A DNA stretch of 64,000 nt, taken from NCBI RefSeq assembly GCF_024741235.1, contig NZ_JANSKA010000001.1:434001-498000 (forward strand), given 5' to 3'. Below are positions 16,552-24,968 of this stretch, in pieces. Position 1 is the stretch's first letter. Each line of letters opens with the position of its first letter. The notes under the pieces were generated by a model. The model saw only the letters and a list, made by a program, of their open reading frames with translations, was not told where the DNA came from and did no database searches. The DNA comes from Tractidigestivibacter montrealensis. Lineage in GTDB: Bacteria > Actinomycetota > Coriobacteriia > Coriobacteriales > Atopobiaceae. The position numbers and the translations under genes are program-made.

Positions 16552-18051
16552 ATGGCGATCAACACGAAGAACGGGCTCATGCTCCAGGCCTTCTCCTGGT
16601 ACCTCCCAGCAGACGGCCAGCACTGGCGGCGTCTCGCCAAGATGGCCCCGCGCTTCGCGGAGGAGGGCTTTACCTCGGTGTGGATGCCGCCTGCCTACAA
16701 GGGGCAGGCGGGCGCCGAGGACGTTGGCTACGGCGTCTACGACCTCTGGGACCTGGGCGAGTTCGACCAGAAGGGATCCGTGCGCACCAAGTACGGTACG
16801 CGCCACGAGTATCTGGCGGCCATTCACGCCATCCAGGAGCAGGGCGTCAACGTGCTGGCAGACGTTGTTCTCAACCACCGCATGGGTGCCGACGGCACGC
16901 AGCTGGTGCTGGCACAGGAGTGCGACGCCCAGGACCGAACAAAGTCCATTGGCGAGCCGCGCGAGATTCGTGCCTACACGCGCTTCGAGTTCCCGGGGCG
17001 TGCCGGAAAGCTTGACCGCTACCAGTGGGGCATCACGGACTTCACCGGCGTCGACTACGATGAGCTCGAGGGCACAACCGGCGTCTACCGCTTTGTGGGC
17101 AAGGAGTGGTCCCACGAGGTGAGCGACGAGCTTGGCAACTACGACTACCTCATGGGTGCCGACGTCGACCTCGACGACCCCCGCGTGCGTGCTCAGCTGG
17201 CCACGTGGGGCGCTTGGTACCTGGGGCTCACGGGCGTGGACGGCGTGCGGCTTGACGCCGTGAAGCACATGAGTCGCTCGTTCTACCTCGATTGGCTTGC
17301 CCGCATGCGCGAGAAGACCGGCAAGGAGCTCTTTGCCGTAGGCGAGTACTGGTCACAAAACGTGGGCGAGTTGCGGGGCTACCTGGGACGCGAGGGCGCC
17401 ATGAGCCTCTTTGACGTGCCGCTCCACTTCAACTTCTACCACGCGTCCACCGCCGGTGACGACATAGACCTCACTCACATCCTGGACGGGAGCCTGGTGA
17501 GCGTGGACCCCATCCATGCCGTGACCTTTGTGGACAACCACGACACCCAGCCCGACCAGGCCCTCGAGTCCACAGTTGAGCCCTGGTTCAAGCCGCTTGC
17601 CTATGCGCTCATCCTGCTGCGCGAGGCAGGCTATCCCTGCGTCTTCATGGGCGACCTCTTTGGCCTCCCCAACGACCAGATTCCCGCCGTCCCCGAGCTT
17701 GAGCTGCTCATGGAGGTACGCCGTCGCTTTGCCTACGGCGAGCAGCGCGATTGGTTTGACGAGAAGGACCTTATCGGCTGGACGCGCGAGGGCACGGCGC
17801 GGCACGGCGTCTCCGGCGCGGCGGTGCTTCTCTCCACGCGCGCGGGCAACGCAACAAAGCTCATGTGCGTGGGTGCGGGGCACGCGGGTGAGACCTGGCG
17901 CTGCGTGCTGGGCGTCGACGGCACCGTCACAATTGACAGCGAAGGCTGGGCGGAGTTCTCCACCGGCGGCGCGCGACTGACGGTCTACCTGCCTGCGGCG
18001 ACGGCGGACAAGCTGGACAGCATCCCTATCCTGGTGAGGCCGGAGGCGTAG
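16552..18051 (+). CDS. Cytoplasmic alpha-amylase (GH13)
   Basis: Hydrolyses alpha-1,4-glucans. It has 499 residues and no signal peptide, so it acts inside the cell on imported maltodextrins or glycogen. GH13 conserved blocks are in order: ADVVLNHRMG, GVRLDAVKH (nucleophile Asp), LFAVGEYW (acid/base Glu) and VTFVDNHDTQP. The layout matches the AmyA/AmyS cytoplasmic type. It follows glmU by five bases and probably shares its transcript. An alternative substrate such as pullulan cannot be excluded. Confidence 0.93.
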   Translation: MAINTKNGLMLQAFSWYLPADGQHWRRLAKMAPRFAEEGFTSVWMPPAYKGQAGAEDVGYGVYDLWDLGEFDQKGSVRTKYGTRHEYLAAIHAIQEQGVNVLADVVLNHRMGADGTQLVLAQECDAQDRTKSIGEPREIRAYTRFEFPGRAGKLDRYQWGITDFTGVDYDELEGTTGVYRFVGKEWSHEVSDELGNYDYLMGADVDLDDPRVRAQLATWGAWYLGLTGVDGVRLDAVKHMSRSFYLDWLARMREKTGKELFAVGEYWSQNVGELRGYLGREGAMSLFDVPLHFNFYHASTAGDDIDLTHILDGSLVSVDPIHAVTFVDNHDTQPDQALESTVEPWFKPLAYALILLREAGYPCVFMGDLFGLPNDQIPAVPELELLMEVRRRFAYGEQRDWFDEKDLIGWTREGTARHGVSGAAVLLSTRAGNATKLMCVGAGHAGETWRCVLGVDGTVTIDSEGWAEFSTGGARLTVYLPAATADKLDSIPILVRPEA

Positions 18052-18131
18052 GCGCCGGACTGCGGGCCGCCGCCTGGCGGCCGATCGCCGTCGCTTCTCG
18101 GCAGTGGCGCACTTCTCGAACGGAGCAACGC

Positions 18132-19172
18132 ATGAAGAGGATCCTCATGGTGGCCACGGGCGGCACCATTGCATCCATGCCCGAGGCAGACGGCACAGGC
18201 CTTGCCCCTGCACTCACGGGCGAGGAACTGGCCGGCTACGTTCCGCAGGCACGCGGCCTGTGTGACCTGGACATCGTTCAGCCCATGAACATCGACTCGA
18301 CCAACATGCGCCCCAGCGACTGGAAGCGCATAGCCGCCACGATCATGGATGCTTACGACAACTACGACGGCTTTGTGGTGCTGCACGGCACGGACACCAT
18401 GGCCTACACGGCGGCGGCCCTCTCCTACCTCATCCAGGGCAGCCCCAAGCCCATTGTGCTCACGGGCTCGCAGCAACCCATGGCAAACCCCTTCACCGAT
18501 GCCAAGCTCAACCTGTACCAGTCGCTGCTCTACGCCACCGACGACGACTCGCACGACGTATCCATTGTGTTTGGCGGCTCGGTCATTGTGGGGACGCGCG
18601 CCCACAAGCAGCGCACTATGAGCTTCAATGCGTTTACCAGCGTAAACTACCCGTTGCCCGCCATCATCCGCAACGACCGCATCGTGCGGGAGGGCCGAGA
18701 GGGAATGACCATCCCCACTGCAGCGGGCACGCCCGTGGCGGCACGGGCAGGACGGCCGCGCGTCTACGATCGGCTGGACGAGCACGTGGTTGTGGTGCGA
18801 CTCACGCCGGGCCTGGGACCGGGGATCCTCGACGCGCTGGGACCAGACTACGACGCTGTGATTCTCGAGACCTTTGGCATTGGCGGCATCCCGGAGTGCA
18901 AGGGCGCCCACTTCGAGCAGGCGATCTTTGACTGGATTGACTGCGGAAAGACTATCGTGCTTACCACGCAGGTCTCGGAGGAGGGCCTTGACCTGGGCGT
19001 CTATGAGGTGGGGAGCGCGTATGCCAACGAGCCGGCCATCCTCCGCGGTGACGACATGACCACGGAGGCCCTGGTGGCAAAGACCATGTGGGCGCTCGGC
19101 CAGACACGCGAACCGGCCGAGGTGGCAAAGCTCTTCTATCGGCCCGTGAACCACGACCGCGCCGTGCGGTAG
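18132..19172 (+). CDS. ansA: Type I L-asparaginase
   Basis: Hydrolyses asparagine to aspartate and ammonia. It has 346 residues and no signal peptide, so it is cytoplasmic and of the low-affinity type. The first catalytic threonine is in MVATGGTIASMPEADG, and the second motif is VVLHGTDTMAYTAAALSYL with the Thr-Asp pair. A GGCCGCC-N4-GGCGGCC hairpin lies just upstream in the 80-base gap from the amylase gene. Confidence 0.93.
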   Translation: MKRILMVATGGTIASMPEADGTGLAPALTGEELAGYVPQARGLCDLDIVQPMNIDSTNMRPSDWKRIAATIMDAYDNYDGFVVLHGTDTMAYTAAALSYLIQGSPKPIVLTGSQQPMANPFTDAKLNLYQSLLYATDDDSHDVSIVFGGSVIVGTRAHKQRTMSFNAFTSVNYPLPAIIRNDRIVREGREGMTIPTAAGTPVAARAGRPRVYDRLDEHVVVVRLTPGLGPGILDALGPDYDAVILETFGIGGIPECKGAHFEQAIFDWIDCGKTIVLTTQVSEEGLDLGVYEVGSAYANEPAILRGDDMTTEALVAKTMWALGQTREPAEVAKLFYRPVNHDRAVR

Positions 19173-19241
19173 GAGACGGCGCTAGAGGGCACGTTCCGAA
19201 CGCGATGGCATACGCAGGTCTCGCCCCGACGCCAACGGCAA

Positions 19242-19357
19242 CAGTCGCCGAGGAGGCGTCATTGTTGCGTTTTGCATCACCTTGGCCCCTCCGGAGACAA
19301 AAAGTCGCCGGAGCGCTTGTTTGACGCAATCGGCAACAATAGCAGCCTCCCGGCGAC
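19242..19357. terminator. Large imperfect inverted repeat between convergent genes
   Basis: Outer arms of about 36 bases (19242-19279 and 19322-19357, both carrying GTCGCCG, GGAGGC and ATTGTTGC on opposite strands) enclose a GC-rich hairpin, CTCCGGAGAC-AAAAA-GTCGCCGGAG (19289-19313). It probably ends transcription of both ansA and the convergent transporter gene. Confidence 0.5.
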
Positions 19358-19364
19358 GCCATCC

Positions 19365-20569
19365 CTATCCGCGCGACTCCTCGCGCTTCGTGAGCGCCAG
19401 CGTGACACCCACCAGCGCCGCTGCCACCACGGCGAGCACGGCCCCCACCAGGCCAACCGCGCGGATCCCCGGGCCAGAGACCACGACGCCTCCCACAAAG
19501 GTGCCAAAGGCAATGCCCACGTTAAACGAGAGCGGTTCGAGCGAGCTGGCCAGCGTGAGCGCCTTGGGGTAGCGCCTGCGCGCCACGTCCATGAAGTGGG
19601 ACACGCTGGGAATCGACGCCACGTACATGACCAGTCCCAGCAGCATCACCAGAACCAGAGAGCCCGGCATCGACGAGCCCGCCACATACAGCCCCGCGAG
19701 AATCGCAGCCTGGGCGAGAAAGACCGCAACCAGCGCCTTAATCCCAAAGCGCATGTCGACCCAGCCGCTCAGCAGGTTCGAGCCAAACGTGATGACTCCG
19801 TACACCACGAGCGCCCCGCTCACGGCCACGGCATCCATCCCCAGCACCTGCTCCATGTACGGCGTTACATAGCCGTAGAACGTGTACACAGAGCCAATGC
19901 CAAACACAAACACCAGCATGCCCGCAATGATGCTGGGCTCGCCAAAGAGACGCGCCTGCTCACGTGCGGTTGCAGGCTCGTCGGTCTTGCCGCTTCTCGG
20001 CATGAACGCGGCGAGAAGAACGCTGGCCACAAGCGAGAGCGCAAACGCTCCATGCATGGCAACGTGCCAGCCAACCGTGCTCGCAAGGATCTTGCCAACG
20101 CTCGTCGCCACAATAAGCGCCACCGAGTAGCTGGCGTACACCAGCGTGAGCGCGCCGGACGACCTCTTGGCACCCACCAACTCGGGGACGAAAGTCACGC
20201 CAACCGCCAGCAGCGCTCCGGAGACCGACCCCACAACACGCGCGCCGCAAGCAGCACGCCAAAGCTTGGCGCGAACGCCGAGAGCGCATTGCCCAAACAA
20301 AAGAGGACCAGGTAGACCAGCATGACGGAGTAGCGCCTAAAGCGGCCCGTCGCCAGGGCGAGTACCGGCGTCATCACCGCGTACGGCAGCGCAAAGAGAC
20401 TGATGAGCTGGCCGGCAGTGGCAAGCGAGACGCCCATCTCCTTTGCCAGGTTTGACTCGATGCCAATCACGATGAACTCCGAGCAGCCCAGCGCAAAGCC
20501 CATGAGCACGAGAAGGGCCACGCACAGACGCGCACGGCCCGGCGTAACGCCAGTCACAGTCTCTTCCAC
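19365..20569 (-). pseudogene. MFS efflux transporter interrupted by a frameshift
   Basis: A major facilitator transporter of the AraJ/drug-efflux type with about 12 helices, read in two frames. The first part, from a GTG at 20567-20569 after GAGGGGG, reads EETVTGVTPGRARLCVALLV and ends ...GVLLAARVLWG. The second part continues in another frame as RVVGSVSGALLAVGVTFVPEL down to 19365. The frames cross near 20230-20260, in a GCGCGCGTGTTGTGGGG stretch, where one base appears gained or lost. Every later helix is intact, so the break is recent or a sequencing error. The transported compound is unknown. Confidence 0.8.
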
Positions 20570-20638
20570 GAACAAATCCCCCTCAGAAGGCGGCAACAGC
20601 CGAGAAGCCTAGCACGCGCTTCTCAACGTTGCCACACC

Positions 20639-20668
20639 GCTTGCGTTACCCTTACCGTAACCGCAAGC
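20639..20668. promoter_or_regulatory. Inverted repeat upstream of pth
   Basis: GCTTGCGTTAC (20639-20649) and GTAACCGCAAGC (20657-20668) form an inverted repeat with one bulge, between the transporter gene and pth. It could be an operator or a leader hairpin. No convincing -35/-10 pair was identified. Confidence 0.35.
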
Positions 20669-20689
20669 AACCATGACGAGAGGAGCGTC

Positions 20690-21262
20690 ATGTCCGCGCG
20701 TCCCAAGGAGATCCGGCTCGTGTGCGGCCTGGGCAACCCCGGCCCAGAGTACGAGCGCACGCGTCACAACATTGGCTTTGCCACCGTCGACGTGCTGGCC
20801 GAGCGCGCCGGCACGCGCTACTGGAAGAGCGAGGCCGGCTGCATGGTTGCCCGTGCCCTCATCGGCGGACGCGAGGTCATTCTCGCCAAACCGCAGGACT
20901 TCATGAACACGAGCGGCGGCCCGCTCTCCAAGCTCATGCGACAGGAGCACGTGACCCCCGCAGAGATCCTGGTGGTGCACGACGAGGTTGACCTTCCCGC
21001 GGGAGAGGTGCGCGCCAAGTGGGGCGGCGGCCTTAATGCCCACAATGGCCTGCGCTCCATTGCTAACAAGCTCGGAACGAGGGACTTCTCGCGCGTTCGC
21101 TGCGGCATTGGTCGTCCGCCCGGAAAGATGCAGGTGGCAGACTACGTCCTGCGCGAGCTCAAGGGCGGTTTCCTGGACGAGTTCCTCATTCTGGCCCAGG
21201 ACGCGACGTCTCTCTGCGAGCAGGTCGTGAGAGACGGTATGCCCGCGGACGCCCTACGCTAG
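20690..21262 (+). CDS. pth: Peptidyl-tRNA hydrolase
   Basis: Frees tRNA from peptidyl-tRNAs that drop off ribosomes. It has 190 residues. Conserved parts are VCGLGNPGPEYERTRHNIGF (with the catalytic His), KPQDFMNTSGG, VVHDEVDLPAGEVRAKWGGG and HNGLRSI. The ATG is preceded by AGAGGAG. The prs/glmU neighbourhood is a common setting, although here asparaginase and a transporter lie between. Confidence 0.97.
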   Translation: MSARPKEIRLVCGLGNPGPEYERTRHNIGFATVDVLAERAGTRYWKSEAGCMVARALIGGREVILAKPQDFMNTSGGPLSKLMRQEHVTPAEILVVHDEVDLPAGEVRAKWGGGLNAHNGLRSIANKLGTRDFSRVRCGIGRPPGKMQVADYVLRELKGGFLDEFLILAQDATSLCEQVVRDGMPADALR

Positions 21263-21290
21263 CTCCGGCAACGAGCAACCGCTCGCCTCA

Positions 21291-21325
21291 AAACCTGCTG
21301 CGATAAAAAAACCTGCTGCGATAAA
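21291..21325 (+). repeat. Tandem 17-bp direct repeat upstream of nfnAB
   Basis: AAACCTGCTGCGATAAA occurs at 21291-21307 and again at 21309-21325, an 18-base period that is nearly two helix turns. It lies 125 bases before the nfnA start in a region without genes. It could be a tandem binding site for a regulator. A related AAACCTGCGGCTTA pair flanks the other end of the operon. Confidence 0.6.
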
Positions 21326-21449
21326 TCATGTAGGCGCTGTTGAGGGTAATCTACAGTTCAACCAACAATTAAACTAAGACGTTGGTAGGCCTTGGGCATC
21401 TCCGCTCGGGGTCAAGTCTGAAGCGGCTTTAGGAGAGGAGTCAGGCTTC

Positions 21450-22292
21450 ATGTATAAGATCCTCGAAAAGACGCAGTTCTCGGAGAAGGTGTTCAAGTTC
21501 CGCATCGAGGCGCCGGAAATGGCCAAGCACGCACACGCTGGCCAGTTCCTCATGGTTCGCGCCAACGAGACCGGTGAGCGCGTGCCGTTCACCTTCGCGG
21601 ACTGGAACCCCGAGGAGGGCTGGGTCGAGTTCATCTTCATGGTGGTCGGCAAGACCACGAAGATGCTCTCTACGTACGAGCCCGGCGACGCCATTCTCGA
21701 CGTCACCGGCCCGCTGGGACAGCCCACGGTCATGGCCCCCGGGACCACCTGCGTCATTGGTGGCGGCGTTGGACTTGCCATCGCGTACCCCGTTGCGCGC
21801 ACGCTGGTGAAGACCGGCCACGAGGTTCACGCCATCATGGGCGCCCGCACCAAGGACCTGCTTCTTCTCGAGGATCAGTTCCGCGAGCTTCTGCCCGACG
21901 ACCACATCCACATCACCACCGACGACGGCTCCTACGGCGAGAAGGGCGTGGTCACTGCCCCGCTCGAGCGTCTGCTCCAGGCCAAGGCCGTCGACGAGGT
22001 CTTCTGCGTTGGCCCCGTCCCCATGATGAAGTTCTCCACGCTCACGGCCGAGAAGTACGGCACCCCCATCACCGCGTCGCTCAACCCCATCATGGTCGAC
22101 GGCACGGGCATGTGCGGCTGCTGCCGCGTCGAGATCGACGGCAAGACCAAGTTTGCCTGCGTCGACGGTCCCGACTTCGACGCAACCAAGGTCGACTGGA
22201 ACGACCTGCGCGCGCGTCAGGCTGCATACCGTACCGAGGAGGGCCAGGCCCTCAAGGCCTATGAGGAGGCGAACTGCGCATGCCACAGGTAA
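21450..22292 (+). CDS. nfnA: NADH-dependent ferredoxin:NADP+ oxidoreductase subunit A
   Basis: The FAD/NAD-binding, ferredoxin-NADP-reductase-like subunit, 280 residues. With NfnB it links NADH, NADPH and ferredoxin pools in anaerobes. Motifs are RVPFTFADW (flavin), CVIGGGVGLAIAYPV (nucleotide) and a C-terminal iron-sulfur segment, GMCGCCRVEIDGKTKFACVDGP, with four cysteines. The start follows AGGAGAGGAG. It overlaps nfnB by 13 bases. Without the partner gene it might be called a dihydroorotate or sulfide dehydrogenase subunit. Confidence 0.88.
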   Translation: MYKILEKTQFSEKVFKFRIEAPEMAKHAHAGQFLMVRANETGERVPFTFADWNPEEGWVEFIFMVVGKTTKMLSTYEPGDAILDVTGPLGQPTVMAPGTTCVIGGGVGLAIAYPVARTLVKTGHEVHAIMGARTKDLLLLEDQFRELLPDDHIHITTDDGSYGEKGVVTAPLERLLQAKAVDEVFCVGPVPMMKFSTLTAEKYGTPITASLNPIMVDGTGMCGCCRVEIDGKTKFACVDGPDFDATKVDWNDLRARQAAYRTEEGQALKAYEEANCACHR

Positions 22293-23686
22293 ACGGTCGC
22301 TTTGTTCCCGACATGAAGTCCCCGCGCACCCCAGACAACGAGGAGCCGGCGGAGGAGCGTGCCCACGACTTCCGCCCCGTCGACAAGGGCTTCACCAAGG
22401 AGATGGCGCTGGCCGAGGCTGAGCGCTGCATGGACTGCAAGAAGCCCCTCTGCGTCGAGGGCTGCCCAGTCAACATCAAGATCCCTAAGTTCATCGAGAA
22501 GATTCGCGAGCAGGACTTTGGCGCCGCTCTCGACATCATCCACGAGGACTCGATGCTCCCCGCAATCTGCGGCCGCGTGTGCCCGCAGGAGAACCAGTGC
22601 GAGGGCCGCTGCATCCGCGGCAAGAAGTCCGAGCCCGTGGCCATCGGCCAGCTCGAGCGCTTCCTGGGCGACCAGCCCGAGCTTGCCAGCAAGCCGCAGA
22701 TGAAGCCCGCAAACGGCAAGAAGGTCGCCGTCATTGGCTCCGGCCCCTCCGGCATCACCTGCGCCGGCGAGCTTGCGCGTAACGGCTTTGACGTCACTGT
22801 CTTCGAGGCATTCTTCACCGGCGGCGGCGTGCTTGTCTACGGCATTCCCGAGTTCCGTCTGCCCAAGGCAGTCGTCAAGCGCGAGATCGACGGCCTCAAG
22901 GAGCTGGGCGTCAAGTTTGAGTTCAACTCTGTTATGGGCAACCTGGCCAATGCCGACGAGCTCCTGGGCGAGAAGGGCTTCGATGCCATTTACGTGGCAA
23001 CTGGCGCCGGCCTGCCTAAGTTCCTCAACATCCCCGGCGAGAACCTGCCCAACGTGTACTTCGCCAACGAGTACCTCACCCGCGTGAACCTCATGAAGGC
23101 GAACAAGTTCCCCGAGTACGACACCCCCACCAAGCACGCCAAGCAGGTCGTGGTCTTTGGTGGCGGTAACGTCGCCATGGACGCTGTCCGCACGGCAAAG
23201 CGCCTGGGTGCCGAGCGCGCCATTATCGCTTACCGCCGCACCGAGGCCGAGATGCCCGCCCGTCGCGCCGAGCTTCACCACGCCAAGGCCGAGGGCGTCG
23301 AGGTTATGCCGCTTGTCTCGCCGCTTGAGTTCATCGCTGGCGAAGACGGCAACGTGTGCGCCGTGAAGGTCCAGAAGATGGAGCTGGGCGAGCCCGACGC
23401 CTCTGGCCGTCGTCGCCCCATCCCCATCGAGGGCGCCATCGAGGAGATCCCCTGCGACGTGGCCATCTCCGCCATTGGCACCAACGCCAACCCCTTCGCC
23501 AAGAAGATTGGTGGCATGGACCTCAACAAGTGGGGCTACATCGTTGCTGACGAGAACGGCCGCACCTCCAACCCCCGCATCTGGGCTGGCGGCGACATCG
23601 TCACCGGTGCCGCAACGGTCATCCTGGCCATGGGCGCCGGCAAGACCGCCGCAGCAAGCATCACCGAGACGCTTACCGCCGAGTAG
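22280..23686 (+). CDS. nfnB: NADH-dependent ferredoxin:NADP+ oxidoreductase subunit B (GltD-like)
   Basis: A flavoprotein of 468 residues related to the glutamate synthase small subunit. Cysteine motifs for two 4Fe-4S clusters (CMDCKKPLCVEGCPVN and CGRVCPQENQCEGRC) lie in the first 110 residues. Two Rossmann folds follow (VAVIGSGPSGITCAGELAR near 150, VVVFGGGNVAMDAVRTAK near 290) and a C-terminal FAD block (NPRIWAGGDIVTGAATVILA). No glutamate synthase large subunit is nearby, which favours NfnB over GltD. It overlaps nfnA and ends just before a strong terminator. Confidence 0.9.
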   Translation: MPQVNGRFVPDMKSPRTPDNEEPAEERAHDFRPVDKGFTKEMALAEAERCMDCKKPLCVEGCPVNIKIPKFIEKIREQDFGAALDIIHEDSMLPAICGRVCPQENQCEGRCIRGKKSEPVAIGQLERFLGDQPELASKPQMKPANGKKVAVIGSGPSGITCAGELARNGFDVTVFEAFFTGGGVLVYGIPEFRLPKAVVKREIDGLKELGVKFEFNSVMGNLANADELLGEKGFDAIYVATGAGLPKFLNIPGENLPNVYFANEYLTRVNLMKANKFPEYDTPTKHAKQVVVFGGGNVAMDAVRTAKRLGAERAIIAYRRTEAEMPARRAELHHAKAEGVEVMPLVSPLEFIAGEDGNVCAVKVQKMELGEPDASGRRRPIPIEGAIEEIPCDVAISAIGTNANPFAKKIGGMDLNKWGYIVADENGRTSNPRIWAGGDIVTGAATVILAMGAGKTAAASITETLTAE

Positions 23687-23718
23687 CACAGCGCTTCTCG
23701 TAGGTTTTGCCGCGTTCG

Positions 23719-23757
23719 CGGGCCCCAAGGCCATCTGGCCTCGGGGCCCGTTTCTTG
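23719..23757 (+). terminator. Intrinsic terminator of nfnAB
   Basis: CGGGCCCCAAGGCC (23719-23732) pairs with GGCCTCGGGGCCCG (23737-23750) around a 4-nt loop and is followed by TTTCTTGT. Confidence 0.85.
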
Positions 23758-23759
23758 TC

Positions 23760-24131
23760 TGCGGTAGCCCCCGCGGTGGAGCCTCGCCTCCAAGACACCC
23801 AAATGCAGCGGAAACCTGCGGCTTAGTTGCAGCTGGGCTCATGCGATGCCGAGAATAACTGCAGGCAGATGACTTGCGGCTTTCTCAGGCACTGCTATTA
23901 AGCCGCAGGTTTTCTCAGTGGGCGAGCAACGCACGGCGGGATGGAGCATCGCCGCGCAGAACTATCCCCAGCAGTCGTTTTCGCACGAAATTCTTGGGTC
24001 AGGCTAGCTGTAACTGGGCAAACACCGTAAATATCAGGAATTACGTTCAATAATTGGCGTCCTCGGCCAGCGAGTTGCAGAGCCCTCGGCTTGCAGGAAA
24101 GCGGCGCACGATTGAAAGCTCGCTGCACTAG
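23760..24131. other. Non-coding stretch after nfnAB
   Basis: No convincing gene is seen on either strand. Short ORFs here lack ribosome-binding sites and look like chance. It holds the inverted repeat at 23812-23912, a TTTCG-CA-CGAAA palindrome (23979-23990) and a TGCAC-TA-GTGCA palindrome (24124-24135) that abuts the first copy of the four-copy repeat. Confidence 0.5.
23812..23912. repeat. 14-bp perfect inverted repeat
   Basis: AAACCTGCGGCTTA (23812-23825) and TAAGCCGCAGGTTT (23899-23912) are exact complements 73 bases apart. Between them TTGCGGCTTTCTCAG resembles the arms again. The AAACCTGC core is shared with the tandem repeat before nfnA. Confidence 0.6.
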
Positions 24132-24381
24132 TGCACGAAAATGGCCTATCGGACGGGATTTTTCTTCCGGCTGCACAAAAGGGCCCTATCGAACGGTTTC
24201 CTCCACGCATCCTCATCAAAAGTTGAATATTATTTGCATGAATATACATATTTCTATGAATATATGCAATTACATGCAACGTTGATTTGAAGTTTGATGT
24301 CATTGCGCGGGGGGCACCGTTCGATAGGGCGTTTTTGTGCATCAGTCTCCATAATCCCGTTCGATAGAGCGTTTTTATGCA
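24132..24381. repeat. Four copies of a 25-bp repeat, two facing two, around an AT-rich core
   Basis: The unit reads CCGTTCGATAGGGC then GTTTTTGTGCA. Two copies are on the minus strand (24132-24155 and 24172-24196) and two on the plus strand (24317-24341 and 24357-24381). Within each pair the copies start 40 bases apart with about 15 unrelated bases between. The pairs point away from each other around a central 120-base AT-rich segment (24197-24316). Copies match the consensus at about 20 to 25 positions. They lie about 100 to 350 bases upstream of the barnase gene. The symmetry suggests regulator binding sites or a replication- or recombination-type site. No known family was recognised. Confidence 0.85.
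24197..24316. other. AT-rich core between the repeat pairs
   Basis: About 120 bases with much lower GC than the surroundings, including TTGAATATTATTTGCATG and TATGAATATATGCAATTAC with partial dyad symmetry around TTGCAT/ATGCAA. TTGAAT...TACATA, about 16 bases apart, would make a possible promoter. No coding potential is seen. Confidence 0.6.
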
Positions 24382-24441
24382 GCCAGCGGGGAATCACGTA
24401 GCTTTGGGACACCCGCTGCAACGACCCGGAGACAGCCCACA

Positions 24442-24447
24442 TACAAT
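24442..24447 (+). promoter_or_regulatory. Possible -10 of the barnase/barstar operon
   Basis: TACAAT at 24442-24447 is a good -10, but no TTGACA-like -35 lies at 16-18 bases. If real, it would need an activator. Two copies of the 25-bp repeat end about 60 and 100 bases upstream. Confidence 0.4.
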
Positions 24448-24483
24448 CGAGAAGAACCAAACGCCACGCCGCAGGGAGGACCC

Positions 24484-24960
24484 TTGGGAAAGCTTCACGA
24501 CCTTGCACATGCGCTCGCCATCACGCTCACGGCAGTAGTGCTGAGTCTCTCTCTTGCTGCTTGCGGCAGCGGCACCGCTCAACAGGCGGATTCCCAAGAC
24601 CAGCCGCAAGCCACCGCAATCTCCCGCGACGGCAGCTACACCAGCAAGGAGGACGTGGCACTCTACCTGCACACCTACGGAGAGCTTCCATCAAACTTCA
24701 TCTCGAAGACAAGGGCCCGCGAGGCAGGGTGGAACCCGCAGGAGGGCAACCTCGACAAGGTCTGCCCGGGCAAGAGCATTGGCGGCAGCGTCTTCTACAA
24801 TGATGACGGTGCGCTGCCGGACGCTCCGGGACGCACCTGGCACGAATGCGACATTAACTACCAGGGCGGGCATCGCGGTCCAGAACGCATTGTGTACTCC
24901 AACGATGGCCTCGTGTACTACACGCCAGACCACTACCAGACCTTTGAGCAGCTCTACTAG
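24484..24960 (+). CDS. Barnase-type ribonuclease with lipoprotein signal
   Basis: A guanyl-preferring RNase of the barnase family, 158 residues. Start TTG after GGGAGG. Residues 1-26 form a lipoprotein signal ending LAAC (Cys27), then a Gln/Ser linker to about 50. From 51 the barnase fold is clear: YLHTYGELPSNFISK, APGKSIGG-like CPGKSIGG, GRTWHECDINY and PDHYQTF. The catalytic equivalents of barnase K27, E73, R83, R87 and H102 are K75, E121, R131, R135 and H150. Barnase R59, which contacts guanine and barstar, is Asp107 here. Cys94 and Cys122 replace Ala46 and Ala74 and could form a disulfide. The barstar gene follows directly. A role in competition or extracellular RNA use is inference. Confidence 0.9.
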   Translation: MGKLHDLAHALAITLTAVVLSLSLAACGSGTAQQADSQDQPQATAISRDGSYTSKEDVALYLHTYGELPSNFISKTRAREAGWNPQEGNLDKVCPGKSIGGSVFYNDDGALPDAPGRTWHECDINYQGGHRGPERIVYSNDGLVYYTPDHYQTFEQLY

Positions 24961-24968
24961 GAGGAGCC

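Noticed and set aside
22280-23686. Annotation as glutamate synthase small subunit
   Set aside because: No large subunit nearby and the gene overlaps an NfnA-type partner, so NfnB fits better.
24132-24381. CRISPR array
   Set aside because: Only two copies per strand, spacers of 15 bases, inverted pairs and no cas genes.
24254-24508. Minus-strand frames reading repeated HKNALSNG and similar peptides
   Set aside because: The repeat in the peptide comes from the DNA repeat. No ribosome-binding site or conserved protein is present.
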